Of a DNA stretch of 64,000 nt, positions 13,408 through 25,910 are shown in pieces. Numbering within the stretch: position 1 is the first letter of the stretch; each line of letters begins with the position of its first letter. This DNA comes from Echinometra lucunter (taxonomy: Eukaryota; Echinodermata; Echinoidea; Camarodonta; Echinometridae): the NCBI GenBank assembly GCA_029962745.1, contig CM057167.1, positions 15,889,785 through 15,953,784 of the forward strand. Direction: 5' to 3'. Made by a program: the position numbers and the translations under genes. The notes under the pieces are model-generated. The model searched no databases, had not been told where the DNA came from, and worked only from the letters and a program-made list of their open reading frames with translations.

Positions 13408-13485
13408 TGGTAACCTCATTGTCTAGATGTACTCAGGTTGAAATTCATTTCATTTATAATTTCAGAACAAAAATAACAGAAATAT
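13408..13485 (+). repeat. Dispersed repeat (second copy at 15172-15240)
   Basis: CTCATTGTCTAGATRTNCTCA, then TTTCATTT and TTTCAGAACAAAAATA, occur in the same order at both places with about 80 percent identity by eye. Confidence 0.6.
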
Positions 13486-13495
13486 TGAGGCTCAA

Positions 13496-13868
13496 TTAAC
13501 CCATAGAGGTACAGTGTCACCTTTAGGAGACACTTTTGCAGTATCTGTTAGTCCAGAATGTTGGGCATTATTATTATACATGAGCAGAAAGAGAAAAATG
13601 CACTGACAAATTTGAGCCCATTCCCATCGCAGTGTGGTGTGGCGTTCTCGAATTAGAGCAGTTTAACTGTTACTAATCATTAAACTCTTTAAATTGGCAA
13701 CGCAGTGAATAATACATAATCAATATTTCCATGTTCAAATTGGCAATTTCTGATTAAATTTTACAATTACATTTCATTTTGGTATATGTTATATCCATAT
13801 TTATTTTTTTTCAAGCTATGTACGCGTGGAAAAAAATTATTGCCAATTTGAGGATTGAAGATGATTAA
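13496..13868 (-). mobile_element. TTAA-flanked MITE, family 2, inverted diverged copy
   Basis: In reverse orientation this matches the family at 37903. It starts TTAACCCAT, contains CATGAGCAGAAAGAG and GAGCCCATT in the order expected for the complement, and has several AATTGGCAA boxes. TTAA occurs at 13496-13499 and 13865-13868. The second boundary is tentative. Confidence 0.5.
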
Positions 13869-14394
13869 TTTAGACCTCAAGAAAGCTCTGTCTGGCCTAA
13901 AACGACGGTGTGGTTGTCAGTCAAAGTGCGGGCATGCCAAGTTGTGGCAAGACCGAAAACATTTTTTTCTTTTCTTTTTAGGGGGGGGGTAAAAGTTTTT
14001 GTATTATTGTGTGTAATAGCATCGATGAAGAGAAAGCAAGAATACATCCCTTGGCAAACATGCATGGCAACGTGAATACAACCCACAACCTCGAATCATG
14101 GACGAAATCAACAAAGGGATTAAAAGTGAATATTGATACTCGCATATTATTTTCTTCATATCTTATCGTCTACGACCTTGCATTACCCGCAAATCCGATA
14201 GGCCTATAGATTCATAGAAACAATTATATTTTCCAAAGCAAACCAGGACCTTGCGAAATTTAACACTTTCAACACAACAGACCATGGCAAATATTTGTTC
14301 TTTTCATGAAGTGGTAATTCATGGTTACGTTTTGGTGCATGATATTTACATCGAATGCAAGACCAAGATATTTTGTCCTCATTACCGACCGTAA

Positions 14395-14520
14395 TTCATT
14401 CATTCATTCATTCATCGTTTATTGCGCTTTGTTATTTGTTTTTGTACGTACACAAAAAAATGGGAAATACATTGTACATAAACAAAACAAAGACAGATTG
14501 TAAATAACATGGAAGAGTAT
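14395..14520 (-). mobile_element. Probable 3' end of a non-LTR retrotransposon
   Basis: On the minus strand the sequence runs into AATAAACGATGAATGAATG, an AATAAA-type end followed by a four-base tandem tail (AATG)n. The LINE ends at 56101, 51313 and 38565 have the same layout with other tail units. It is short and heavily truncated. Confidence 0.4.
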
Positions 14521-14749
14521 ACACTGCACCTTTAACAACCAGCATAAAATGTACAATTTGATTATTATTTTCATTACTATTATTCTTTATTATCATGTTC
14601 AGTATTGTTATCATTGTTATCATTATCATTATCCTTATTATCATCATCATCTTTACTGCTGTTGTTTTTGTTACTATTGTTATTTTAATGATCATTATCA
14701 TTATGGTAATTTTTTTATTGAACATCTATAATAGTATACATGATGTTGA

Positions 14750-14802
14750 AGCTCGTTAGGGCTACATGTACATGTAGCCCTAACGCCCTAACGAGCTTGA
14801 AT
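14750..14802. repeat. Perfect palindrome containing TTAGGG and ACATGTACATGT
   Basis: GAAGCTCGTTAGGGCTACAT and its complement flank TGTACATG. The right arm carries an extra CCCTAACG unit. The centre is the ACATGTACATGT palindrome that recurs across the window. Confidence 0.75.
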
Positions 14803-17800
14803 CAAAATTATCAAATAAAAAGAGATTTTAATGCAATGCAATTCTATGATACCACTGCAAAAATGACTAAAATACTTGGTAACGAAAAGGATGTATAAAA
14901 TATGAACTTGACCTCACAGCGATTACGAATTACTTAAGTTCGTTGCCATTCGTATGAATAGTGTTTTATTACAGGCCAAGTAAAATATCGATTCCTAGTT
15001 TCTCGCCAGGATTTCTCGAAAACAAGGAGAAAGGGGTACCATTTTATTTAATATTATTTTGATATATTGCTCCTTGGTCAATTTCAACATTTTTTCCCCC
15101 AAAATTCAAGTTCAATTTTACATGCACTTCAAAGGTTCAAAATAAAAAGAAATTGCATTCTATTGATGTTTTTAGTTATCTCATTGTCTAGATATCCTCA
15201 TATTCTCATTTATTTCATTTCAGAACAAAAATATCAAACGAAGACAAAAATGATGTGGTCCGTAAAGGGGAAGGAGGGAACGAGAAACTAAAAATTATTT
15301 TCATTTGGCCTTATGCTGCGCATACATGTAATCGCACTTCACTAAAAAAAATTCCCCGTCCCTCTAGGGAGCGAGCTTTAATAGCAAATTGGGAAATAAT
15401 AATTCACGTCATTGTGTTTTTGAGGGAAAGCCCTCTTTGTTGTTATCACTCTTTGGACTAGGCCATAAGAACGCCTCCGTAGTAGTAGCCAAGACTATGC
15501 GGTAACACTAACATGGCAACATAATCTTCATTACCATACAATCAATGTATTTCTTATACCATCTTAGACATGCGATCTATAATGTACCTAACATCATGGT
15601 TTACTGCTTAAGGCAGGGGGGGGGGGGGACATCGTCGAACTGTTCGATTCTTTTTCAAAGGAAAGCCATCATTCACTCGAAACTGCATATTTTTCTTTTT
15701 TGTTCTCTTTATTAACAATAATTTCGTACATTAAGAAGGTACTATAATTCACTGCGCTATGCTATACGAACCTCAGAACAAAATTATAAGAATGAATTTA
15801 TACCATGTTAAACTTTTGTCAATTTTGTAATTGTAATTATGTACCTTATCACTTTGAATGATTGTCCAATTGTAATTTGACCTGATTGATGTTTAATAAA
15901 AACATAAATACAAAAAAAAAAATACATTACCACAACTACTGTGCTAGGAAAAATAAAAAATGAAGTTATTTTGGAAGAAATAAATATCATCACACTGTAT
16001 TAGCAGCCCCTATGCTTACATTTCTGTTTTAAGAATTCCTGTGCGGCTTGGAAGAAAAGCTACATTGTTGTGAGGGCTTAGGGTTAATGATAAAGACAGC
16101 GGACCTATTTGTGTGCATATGATTTCGCATTGGCTAATACTAGAGAGGAAATACTCGAGACAAGAATAGTGAGTCATTGTTGAGGGTATATGCTTCAAGA
16201 AGTCTTATCAAACTTATATAACGGTGCCCATTGTCCGTGGCAAGATCGAAGTTACAAATCTCTTTAAAATGCCTTCGCTGAAGTTTTAGTAATTGTTTAT
16301 TACTCAAGTACATGGATAAGACATGTATGCTAAATATGTAGGCCTACGTTGGGGAAGCGGGGTGGGGTCTGCTTACATGTATGCTAAGCTGTGTACAACC
16401 CCCCCCCCCCTCCCGTCTTACCCGTCTACATTACTGAGCTTCACTCTATGTATGTAGCTCGAGGGATTAAACCCAGCATGTAAGCAGTAAAAAAATTAAA
16501 TCAAAACAAAACATAACAAACAATAACAAGATTTGGGGGCTATCGGTAATAGTAAATTCCGAATCCCAAGTCCTGTTGAACTCCTTTTTTACCCCTTTTA
16601 ACGATCCCACAGAATTTTACAAGCATTATACATTTCCTGTGCTACATATTCAGTTTGCACTGTCTACAGTCTAAATATTTAAATATGTGTTCGATAGTGG
16701 GGATTCCCTTGTTTCTTTCGCATAAACGAGGTGAGTCCCAATCACCGCCAGGGTCATGCAACCCATGATATAATCATAAATAAATATTTAAACTCACCAA
16801 AAAAAACATGTTAATGGGGCAGTCTTCCTGGATGAATATAGCCTAAAATGAAAAACATTTCACTTCCCTATAATTATATAGTTTCATTTCTCCACTTTCG
16901 AAATGCAAAATTTCAATCCTTGATACAGACTTTAACTTAACAAATAAACAGAAACAATTAAAAAATACAAAATAAAATAAAAACAAAAACAAAATAGGGC
17001 GTTACCGTTTGAGTTTCTTACATGACTCAATGTAGTGATGAAGAACGATAGTGTGAAAATATATGCGGGTTATTTGGCAGCATTCTGAAAGGGAAATTCC
17101 ATTACCACACTATTCACACGTATGCCTTGATTCCATAGGTCAAAGGTCATTCCCGTCAGCGTGGGGAATCCCCGACATCATACACAGTAACATCACGCAC
17201 GGTTCTCGAGACGAGTTATTGATTGAGCATAATGATTCCTTTCTTTGATTTTCTCCTGCAATTAAGCTGGTGATATTTTTTTCCCAAAAGATATCATAGC
17301 AAAATTAATAATCCGCTGAAAAGAACGTCCTAGGATATCGATGTGGTTGTGCATGTGCGCTACAGAATATAAGTATATAACAGAAAGGTTTCAACCGTGG
17401 GAAAACAATGAAAGCAGCAATACCATTGCAAACAGTGCACGTATTATACTGTAAATTTAATTTAATATACATGTAAAATCCATGGATTTGTTGTGGCATC
17501 TACATGAATGCAGTGATAATACAGTTCGGTAAAAAAAAAAAATGCACTGAGCAAAAAGTTACCGCAGAAAAGGGGTAAGACTTTATTTTTAGAATTTGAT
17601 TAGACACCTGACGGGTGTTCTTGACAGAACCACGATGACCTGCTATTGCCCCTCTTTGAGGGCTCGATGACAAGTCACTTTTGATATTCCACTGGCGGAA
17701 ATTAGTACTCTTAAAACCCCCAACTTAATCGATGTTTCCGTTCAACTTAGGTGTTGTGATTGAACACAATATCTCACTTCTTTTTTCGATGCACGATGCA

Positions 17801-19482
17801 TTGGCGAAGAGAAGCATACCCGCAAATCCCTATAGAAAATGAAAAAAATGACGTTTCTGACGTTTCTGCCATGAATATGCGACTCCAGGCTGGGGTTGGG
17901 TTGTTTTGCAGAGGTTGTTTTCCCCCAAACACGCATTAGATGCCGGTTGAATTTCAAAACATGTTTTCTTACTGATAGGAAATATAATTAGGCCATACAT
18001 TTCTGTTTTCTGCAGAATTCGAATTTTGAAGAATAATATTCTAATAGAGTTGTCATCATATGACACGAATTTTAATTTTCAAAACAGGAAACCCAGGTCA
18101 GATTGTTTTCCCATTGGATATCACAACATAGCGTCAGCTGCGTGTAATTCAGGACTTGTACATGTATTGTGAGCCTATACAGAGAAACGGAAGTTCTGAG
18201 TAAGGTGAAAACAACTCTGCGAGCTTTCTATTTATTTTCATGTAAGTTAGGAAGGATGTTATTGTAGAAATACCCCTTGAAAAAGTAATGCCCCTATTCG
18301 AAATACAAGAAACCGCATGCATGAGTGTTCGGCCTAGGTCTTTGGCCCTAATATAATATATGTGTACAGGCCTATACTTGTGTGTAGTCCCATAAACCCA
18401 TTTTGGTGCGCAGTGCATGTGCTTTCCAGCAAGACCGAGTTGATTATTACCCTTTTGAAGTTTTGATGATTTCACGACCTAAAGGTTTACATCAGTTCGT
18501 AGCCTACTTCTTAATCAACCTTTCCTGGTTGTTTTGAAAAGGTCTCTTTCACAATAATGTCATCGCGTCATCACAATTTAATTTTACTTTTACGAATTGT
18601 AAAAGTTAATGAACATTTTTTTAAAAGAAAATGCAATCATAGCGGGAAAGCTAGGCCATCTTCGTACAATCATGACTTGTGTCGTGCAACTTGCACGAGC
18701 ACTTTCTAGAGTGGAGATGGTGCATGGGCATGCAGGAAGGGGGAGCAGCATGCCACGACTTGATTGAAGTTGCACTATCAATGCATGCTTGTCGGCAGAC
18801 AACGGATTAAGCGAAAAATCATTCAGAGTAGTTGAAGAAGGGGAAGGGTTGTGGGAAGACGATAACGAAACCGGTTTTATAAAAGGAAATGCGAATCGAC
18901 AGTTACTGCATTCCGAACCGATTACGAACCGGCAGATGCGTAACGGTGTACCAAAAAGCCATCCAGAATACTGATTTACTCTAATTTTGATGTATTCAAC
19001 CATGATCCAGTCAGGAAGTTAATGTAGCTTCGTGGCTTAGGAATCGAGCAAAATCATCGCGGATTTCTAGCGAGGAATGTAAACATGATTCAATGTTGAT
19101 GGGATTAAGGAAGGGATTTGAGATTACTTTGAGATCGGGGTTAACAGACACGCCACCATAGTACCCGTCTGCAGGAAGGTTTAAAGGGAAGTTCATGACT
19201 AATTGTTGGTGATGATCAGATGACAGAGACCTTGATGATATTAATTTACATACATGTAAGGTTATTTCTTACAATAAGGTCAGACAGACCAAGCGAAATG
19301 TTAATCACGTCGCCATTGTCCTTCGACGGTGACGAATGTGTTTACGTTATTCATGTAGCCACAAACAAAATTTGAAGAAAAAAAACATACATTCCGCATC
19401 CTGAAGGTGTGTGCACGCAATGCCATGATGAAATGCCTTGAGAATTAATGCAAACTGCAAAGATATAGTTACATGTACATTA
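14803..19482. other. Long non-coding stretch
   Basis: No exon can be supported. Contents include the repeat copy at 15172-15240, G/C homopolymers (15617, 16398), A-rich runs near 16930-17000, and a less AT-rich segment at about 18650-19180. That segment has open frames on both strands but no recognisable domain. Confidence 0.4.
15172..15240 (+). repeat. Dispersed repeat (first copy at 13408-13485)
   Basis: Shares CTCATTGTCTAGAT and TTTCAGAACAAAAATA with the copy at 13408. Confidence 0.6.
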
Positions 19483-19655
19483 TGCCACTGGCGTAATGAC
19501 GGGGAGGGGCCTTGGGGCAGTTTTTTTTTTTAAAAATCAAACGTGGTTTAACTTTATTTCTATTTCGATACCACTGATTTACAAATGTTGCTGAAATGAC
19601 AAGATTTTCCGAAAATTTCAGGGTTTTTTCCTCACTTCTCCCTGCATGGTAAGTC
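19483..19655 (-). mobile_element. MITE with CACTGGYGTAATGA end, copy 1
   Basis: Read on the minus strand it matches 50153-50360: GTGAGGAAAAAA, CGGAAAATCTTGTCATTTCA, GCAACATTTGTAAATCA, TATCGAAATAGAAATAAA and AACCACGTTTGA in order. The end TCATTACGCCAGTGG corresponds to CAGTGGCATAATGA in the other copy. Confidence 0.65.
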
Positions 19656-21301
19656 ATGCATGCAAACAAAGAGTGACAGGCACTGACAGCATGCATGTCT
19701 GACAAAGGAAACGTTCTATACTCTGGATTAATTCCAGTAATGACTTTTCAAAAGAGAAAAAGGAATAACACACTCAGTCACTCATAATCCGTACTCATAC
19801 TATGATTATCATTTAAAACTTTAACTGATAATCTCTGCAGTATATATTATGGCCATGCGTTTGGAACTGGGCCAGTTTTGTGTTACATGTGTTTTTGCAA
19901 AGAAATCATGCACCTTTTCATTCAATCGCCCATTATTTCCAGACACTTTAACTCAAAGTATATAAAAGGTATACATTTTATTGAAGGGAATTGACTGAGG
20001 ATTCCACAAATTAATGCACTCATAAAAAGCTGAAGAGTTATGTAACCTGAAATACAAAAAAAATAGATATAAAATATTTCAGAAGTTTGATGAAGTGAGA
20101 AAAAAGTTTGATGTACCCTACACAGCTAATTCTTGCATTTTTTAATTCTTCTCAGTTCGACCTTTCCACAGATACATGTATATAAGATCATGGGGTTCAA
20201 TCAAATAAAATTAATTTTGCGCAAGCCCCTTTATGAATCATTTTTGCGCACCAATATTTTCAACATATTTGAAAGTATCAGTAATGAACCTTTATGTATC
20301 CTCCTTAAAATGTCTTAATTGAAGCAAATAATGAATTAACCACATTATCTGGTACATATAGAAAATAATAATATCAGGTCATCAGCCCCAATTTCTTCTT
20401 TCTTTTATAGCTTTACCTACATGTAGTACCTCTCTAACAGATGTAATTTACAACAAATCTAAATATTCCCTATACAGGACAGTGTACTTTGCTATATAGA
20501 GTACAGAATTCATTGTCTACAATGGCTACAAGTTGATGTCATAAAGTCAGTGATAATTGACTAATAATGACCAGGTATACAGTCATATAGCTCCAAAAGC
20601 ACACTGCATACAATGGTAAAGGTTTCAAAAAGAACCCCAACTCATCACATAATATTGCAGCCTTTTGCAGGTCTGTCATGTAAAAGGGTATTGCTCATGC
20701 CGTTGTTCTCACTAATTAGGTTAATTAGTAAATAGTTTCTTCATTAGCTGTTTCAAAATCACACTAGATCGATGAATTTCAGATAATCTTTCAAAACAAT
20801 TAATAAATAACATAAATGGCATACATATAGGGGTAATGAAGCTAAAAACCCATGAGCCACCTCGTAAACTCTGTTAGTTATGAATAATTAATTAGGCCTA
20901 AAATTACAAGGATTATTGATTTGTAAATAAAGGCAAAGTTGCTAGTGTTGTTCTTAAGTTGTTTGATTGAAAGAAACCATAATAAATACTGTAAAAGAAG
21001 AATACAACTGGTCTTAAATTAGTGATTTTGCTCCTCCTGATCATCCTCCACCCCGCCTGGTTCGTTAATCAGAGGTTAATTTACAATGTAAATGGATATT
21101 GGAACAAATCATTGTATGGAACATGATGACCTTTCTAAGAGCTTTGATTTGATACCAAATTTGGCTAGATAGGTGAAGTATTTATTGAGAAAATTACAAA
21201 AATAGATGCAAAACTGTCGCGCAAATGTAACAGATCCATTTTACTGGCCAAGTTCAAAACGCATGGCCATATAGCTTTATTGTATACAACTCCGTTTTTT
21301 G

Positions 21302-21338
<37 letters not shown>

Positions 21339-21896
21339 GTTTTGTTTTTTAATTCTTCGTTGCTGGGTATATTTTCGTCTTAATATAAACGCCGCGTTTG
21401 CAGGTCCGTTTATATTTTCTAGAGCTCTTTAAGGCGGATGTTCTCGTAAACTTTTTCCACTTCTTCGACTCCGCCAGCTCTCACTTAGAAATATTCTTCA
21501 TTAAATTTCAAAACAAAAAGCGACAAGTGTAGTATTACAATTCCGGATCAAAAATCATTTTTCTTCGAGATTGGTCAGCACCATGTGCAGTGAAGGTTAT
21601 AATTCTGAAACTATTTGGACACCACATATTTCCTGTGCTGAAAACTGTATCATAAATCATATTGAACTGAAGCTCGAGCCAAATCTTACACGGAAATCCG
21701 TGTTACAATAGGCAAGGAATCTTTGCGAGGAGGGACAAGGTGGGAACAAAAGAGGACAAAGAAAGTTCATACATGTAATATTCTTCCGGAACACTTCAAT
21801 TTTGTTTTGAGTTAAAAATTATTTTATTTGTTTGTGCAAATGTGTTTACTGGACGAAGCACAATAACGGCATGCCTTTCGTCCTTGGTAGCCTATA
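19656..21896. other. AT-rich non-coding stretch
   Basis: No exon is visible. It contains a (TG)n run at 21304-21334 and scattered ACATGTA palindromes. Confidence 0.4.
21304..21334 (+). repeat. (TG)n microsatellite
   Basis: Uninterrupted TG dinucleotides. Confidence 0.9.
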
Positions 21897-22396
21897 CCGT
21901 GTGTCTCAAAAAAAACGTAACACTTTTGAAATGGTTGCCAAATTGAGCATATATTATTTCATGAAAAAATGTCAATATGTATGGAAAGCTAAAGGACCAA
22001 CCTTTCATATGAAATGAAAAAAATTGAAAAAAAATCATGCTTCGATGAACAGGGTTCACTTAAGTTAGAGGTATGAAAATGGGCCTGCGCAGGATTTTTC
22101 CTTCCAATTTTGGACAGGTATAGCATACAAAATAAATTTGATATGAGATATTCATGATCGATGGATTAAGAGTTAAAAGGATGTTTTGAATACCAGTCCT
22201 TTCTCTCTGTCATTTATCAATCCCAAACACCACCCATGCCACACACACACACACCAACTTCCACTCCCATCTTAATGTATCATTGATCTTTCATTTTAAG
22301 ATGAACAAAGCAGTTGTAAATAAGAAAAAAAATAAAAGAAACATGAACATCTTTAAAAAAAAAGATTTAACTTGTTTTTGTCATGTCTGCCCTAAT

Positions 22397-22427
<31 letters not shown>

Positions 22428-23211
22428 CGCGCGCGCGCCTGGGTGTATGTGTACGTGCGTGTGTGTGTGTGGTTTGTGTGCGTGTGATAATTGGTTTGAG
22501 CAATTGCTTGATGGAATTAATGTTTCAGTGATTTATCGATTGATTTCATTGATCAAAATGAGTGACTGGTTAATAATTTGATTATTAATGGAAAAAAAAT
22601 AATCCACCAAACTTTCAGAAGAAAAGTGATAAAAAAGGAAGGAGTAGGTGAGAGGATAGGAAGAAGGTTGTATGTGTGTGTGTGTGTGTGTGTGTGTGGG
22701 AGGGGGAGGACAGTGGGTTGCGTAATGTTAATTATGATTTGGAATATTTCAATTTAGCCAATTCTCATTCATCCTTAATCCCGTTCACATCTACCAGATC
22801 AATGATACAATAAGATGGGAGTGGAAGTGTGTGTGCGTGTGTGTGGGGGGGGGGGGGTGGGCGGTGGTGTTTCGGGATCGATAAATAACAGAGAAAAAGG
22901 AATGGTATTCAAGGTATTCAAAATATCCTGTTGATCCATCGATCATGAATATCTCATATCGACCTTATTTTGTAAGCTACAAGTAACTTACCTGTCCAAA
23001 ATTGGAAGGAAAAATCCTGCGCAGGCACATTTTCATACCTCTAACTTAAGTGAACACTGTTCATCGAAGCATGATTTTTTTTCCAATTTTTCATATCATA
23101 TGAAAGGTTGGTCCTTCAGCTTTCTATACATATCGACATTTCTTCATAAAATTACATATGCTCAATTTGGCAACCATTTCAAAAGTGTTACGTTTTTTTT
23201 GAGAAACACGG
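21897..23211. mobile_element. Mariner-like non-autonomous element with arms of about 400 bp and TA duplication
   Basis: The left terminus CCGTGTGTCTCAAAAAAAAC and right terminus GTTTTTTTTGAGAAACACGG are inverted repeats, each bordered by TA (21895-21896 and 23212-23213). The pairing extends inward for about 400 bp on each side with only scattered differences; both arms contain TGAAATGGTTGCCAAATTGA, CATGCTTCGATGAACAG and TGCGCAGGATTTTTCCTTCC. The loop of about 490 bp is TG/CG-rich low complexity with no transposase. TA duplication and GTGTNTCAAAAAA-type ends are typical of Tc1/mariner elements. Very long arms make it a foldback type. Confidence 0.85.
22398..22438 (+). repeat. (TG)n(CG)n alternating purine-pyrimidine run
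   Basis: About 11 TG repeats run directly into about 9 CG repeats. This is the classic composition for Z-DNA. It lies in the loop of the element at 21897-23211. Confidence 0.9.
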
Positions 23212-23213
23212 TA

Positions 23214-23479
23214 CAGCACGAATTTCGCGCCGCGGGTCGTGAATTTCAGGACTGGGATGCAAAGTTCGCGCCACGGGTCATGAATTTCACGACTGGGATG
23301 CAAAGTTCGCGCCACGGGTCCTGAATTTCGCATCGCCGGTCGTGAATTTCGCATCGCGGGTCGTGAAATTCATGACCTGGGACGCGAAGTTCACGACCCG
23401 CGATGCGAAATTCAGGACCTGGGATGCGAAATTCACGTCGCACATGACCTGTTGTCGAGCGTACTTCAGGGCCACCATA
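23214..23479. mobile_element. 21-bp-unit foldback element, copy 1, missing its left end
   Basis: It consists of variants of GGTCSTGAATTTCGCATCGC in both orientations and ends in the family's right arm (CACGTCGCACATGACC, then GTTGTCGAGCGTACTTCAGG and GCCACCATA). The left arm present in copies 2 and 3 is absent. The element instead starts directly at the TA of the mariner-like element. Frames stay open because the unit is seven codons long; no protein is implied. Confidence 0.85.
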
Positions 23480-23556
23480 AAAACAACACTTGACCTAAAG
23501 GGCACACAAACTTTCTGACAAACGAAATATTTCTGGTATACAGGCCCGTTCTAATA

Positions 23557-23782
23557 CACTCTAAAAATTTTCGAGTCAGGCTGACTCGCAAAAGAGTCCG
23601 TTGGGGCCACTAAACGTTCCGGGGAAAAAATGACCTGGAACAAGGTAAAAATAACCCGGATTAAGGTCAAATGTGACCCAGAACCAAGTCTTCATGACCC
23701 TATTGCGGGTAATTTTTTTTAACCCAGATTGGAGTGTGGCCCCTACAGACCCTTTTCTGGGTCAATCTGACCAGGATTTATA
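23557..23782. mobile_element. MITE with CACTCTAAAAA end
   Basis: The left arm (CACTCTAAAAATTTTCGAGT ... GTCCGTTGGGGCCAC) is an imperfect inverted match of the right arm (GTGGCCCCTACAGACCC ... GTCAATCTGACC). The terminus CACTCTAARAAAA is shared with the element at 38597-38750. The right-hand terminal bases are degenerate. Confidence 0.55.
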
Positions 23783-24455
23783 TAGAATTCTGCATCCTTA
23801 TACGTAAGAGCAACAAAAGAAAGGTTACTGATATGAAAGGGAAATCATCAATATTATTTTTAGGTGATCCTTTTGCAGGAAACATTCGATTATCTTTGTG
23901 TGCCATTTATCTTGATAAACTCGGTGGGAGGCGGAAATATCCTGAGGTTCTCGGAGAGTTGTTCATCGAACACCTTTCTTCCGGTTATGGAGAGACGAAC
24001 CTTTTATATCTTTTCTATCAAAAATATAAAATATCATGATTACTTAACTCTTATAAGAAGCCTGATTGATTCTACGTGTATATAGCCTAATCTTTCAAAT
24101 TACATGTATGCAGAAAACTATAAAAAAAAAATAAATATATAAAATAAAAACCGAAAGCTTTACGAATGATAAAGTTTACTACATGTACATGACTCTTTTT
24201 TTTTTGTGAAAGCCAAAGACCCGGGCCAAAGAACATTGTTTTTCAGACATTTGGAATATCTTTTTTTTTCCCCCTCCTTCTTCTTCTTCACAATAACGGC
24301 CTACTTTCAAAGCAAAAAAAAAAAAAAAAAAGAGAGAAAAGAAAGAAAGAAAGAAAAAAAAAAGGAAGAAAAAAAAAAAGCCTGAATTATTCTGCAGGGA
24401 AAGTGAGAGTTGTACAATACGAGTTATTCATTGGTGTTGGTTAAATGATAACCAA

Positions 24456-24593
24456 GGGAGCGTTTCATGAAGAGTTTTGTCGGTGAAAATCACCGACAAA
24501 TGTTACAAGCTACTGGAAATCCTCGCATCTGATTGGCTGACAGCAAATTAGTCGGTGAATATCACCGACAAAACTCTTCATGAAATGCTCCCC
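24456..24593. mobile_element. Foldback MITE, GTTTCATGAA-ended family, central GATTGGCTGA
   Basis: GGGAGCGTTTCATGAAGAGT and its near-complement ACTCTTCATGAAATGCTCCC frame further pairing through TTTGTCGGTGA. The centre contains GCATCTGATTGGCTGACAGC, almost the same as in the elements at 47289 and 52644. The element at 27064 is a deleted relative with the same arms. Confidence 0.85.
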
Positions 24594-25193
24594 AAATCTG
24601 AAAGTGTGAATTCTGTGTCATACATGTAGCAGACAATATAAACCATAAACACACAACAACAAAATCCGAAGAAATTAATACGTGTTATAAAATTTCAATG
24701 AATAGTAAGAAGCGAGAACCTCCCCCCCCCCCCCCCCCGGCAGTGCTATTCAATTCCAAGAAGTACATGTATTGCTCTATCCGAAAAGCAAAATTACTTG
24801 TGATTTGTAAAACACCATGTCATGGTTGCAGGTGACAGGTTCTCTGTGATTTTACTTGCAGCTCGATGTATGATGAGTAAATTAGCTCGGCTAATAATGA
24901 GTTGATCCCTTGGGTGAAGATGTGAAGATGAACATGCAGGGGGCGATAAAGATTCTCTTTTTTCTTTTTTTCTTTCTTTTTTTTTTTGCGAAGAGGAACA
25001 TGCCGCACAGTCGGTTGTCAGAATATGGACGCATCATCATACCCCACGCCTACAGCTCCTCCTAAAAACGCATTTCATCGAAAATCTGAAATTACTTAAA
25101 AGCCCCTAAGAAGCCCCCCCCCCCTTCCGAATCCGAGCTTTCCCCTAAAAAGTTGTCTGTATCTATAGGTACATGTACGTGTACATATAAATG

Positions 25194-25562
25194 TATGGTG
25201 GCCCTGAAGTACGCTCGACAACAGGTCATGTGCGACGTGAATTCCGCATCCCAGGTCCTGAACTTCGCATCCGAGATCATGAAATTCATGACCCGTGGCG
25301 CAAACTTTGCATCCCAAGTCGTGAAATTCACGACCCGCGGTGCGAAATTCAGGACTGGGATGCAAAGTTCGTGCCACGGGTCCTGAATTTCACACCGCGG
25401 GTCGTGAATTTCACGACTTAGGATGCAAAGCTTGCGCCACGGGTCATGAATTTCGCATCGCGGGTCGTGAATGTCACGACTTGGGATGCAAAATTCAGGA
25501 CCTGGGATGCGAAATTCACGTCGCACATGACCGGTTGTCGAGCGTACTTCAGGGCCACCATA
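25194..25562. mobile_element. 21-bp-unit foldback element, copy 2, with 6-bp target duplication
   Basis: It starts TATGGTGGCCCTGAAGTACG and ends CGTACTTCAGGGCCACCATA, a perfect 20-bp inverted pair. The arms continue through CTCGACAACAGGTCATGTGC and GACGTGAATT. The middle is a run of degenerate 21-bp units alternating in orientation. Identical 6-bp direct repeats TAAATG flank it at 25188-25193 and 25563-25568. The architecture recalls sea urchin TU foldback elements, but the target duplication length differs. Confidence 0.9.
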
Positions 25563-25910
25563 TAAATGAGTGTATGCTTATTACATACTGTACGCTACAT
25601 GACAGGAAATAGATCTATACAGTCAAACTAATAGTGCCTACCTCTTTCTACACACACACACGCACACGTGCACACACACAAAATGTGCATTGTACATGAA
25701 GGACCTGTCCAAAAAGGCCACCTGACATGTCTAAAGAGATTGCTGCCCATATTTCACATGCGAGATGTATATACACAGGAATGTACATGTACATGTATTG
25801 TGCCCATAATACTCGCATTTACATGAAGCATTAGCGTACAGTATTACTGTACACTGACATTTCCACTGACCACCTCCTCAACACATGAAAACAATTAACA
25901 AAGTTAAGTA

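Noticed and set aside
18590..19003. 137-codon minus-strand open frame
   Set aside because: Composition is not protein-like and no homologue is recognised; a competing frame exists on the other strand.
22283..22581. Cys/Val/Arg-rich frames
   Set aside because: Products of the TG/CG microsatellite inside a transposon loop.
23100..25612. Several open frames rich in EFRIPG/HDPRCE-like repeats
   Set aside because: The 21-bp unit of the foldback is seven codons long and keeps all frames open; no protein is implied.
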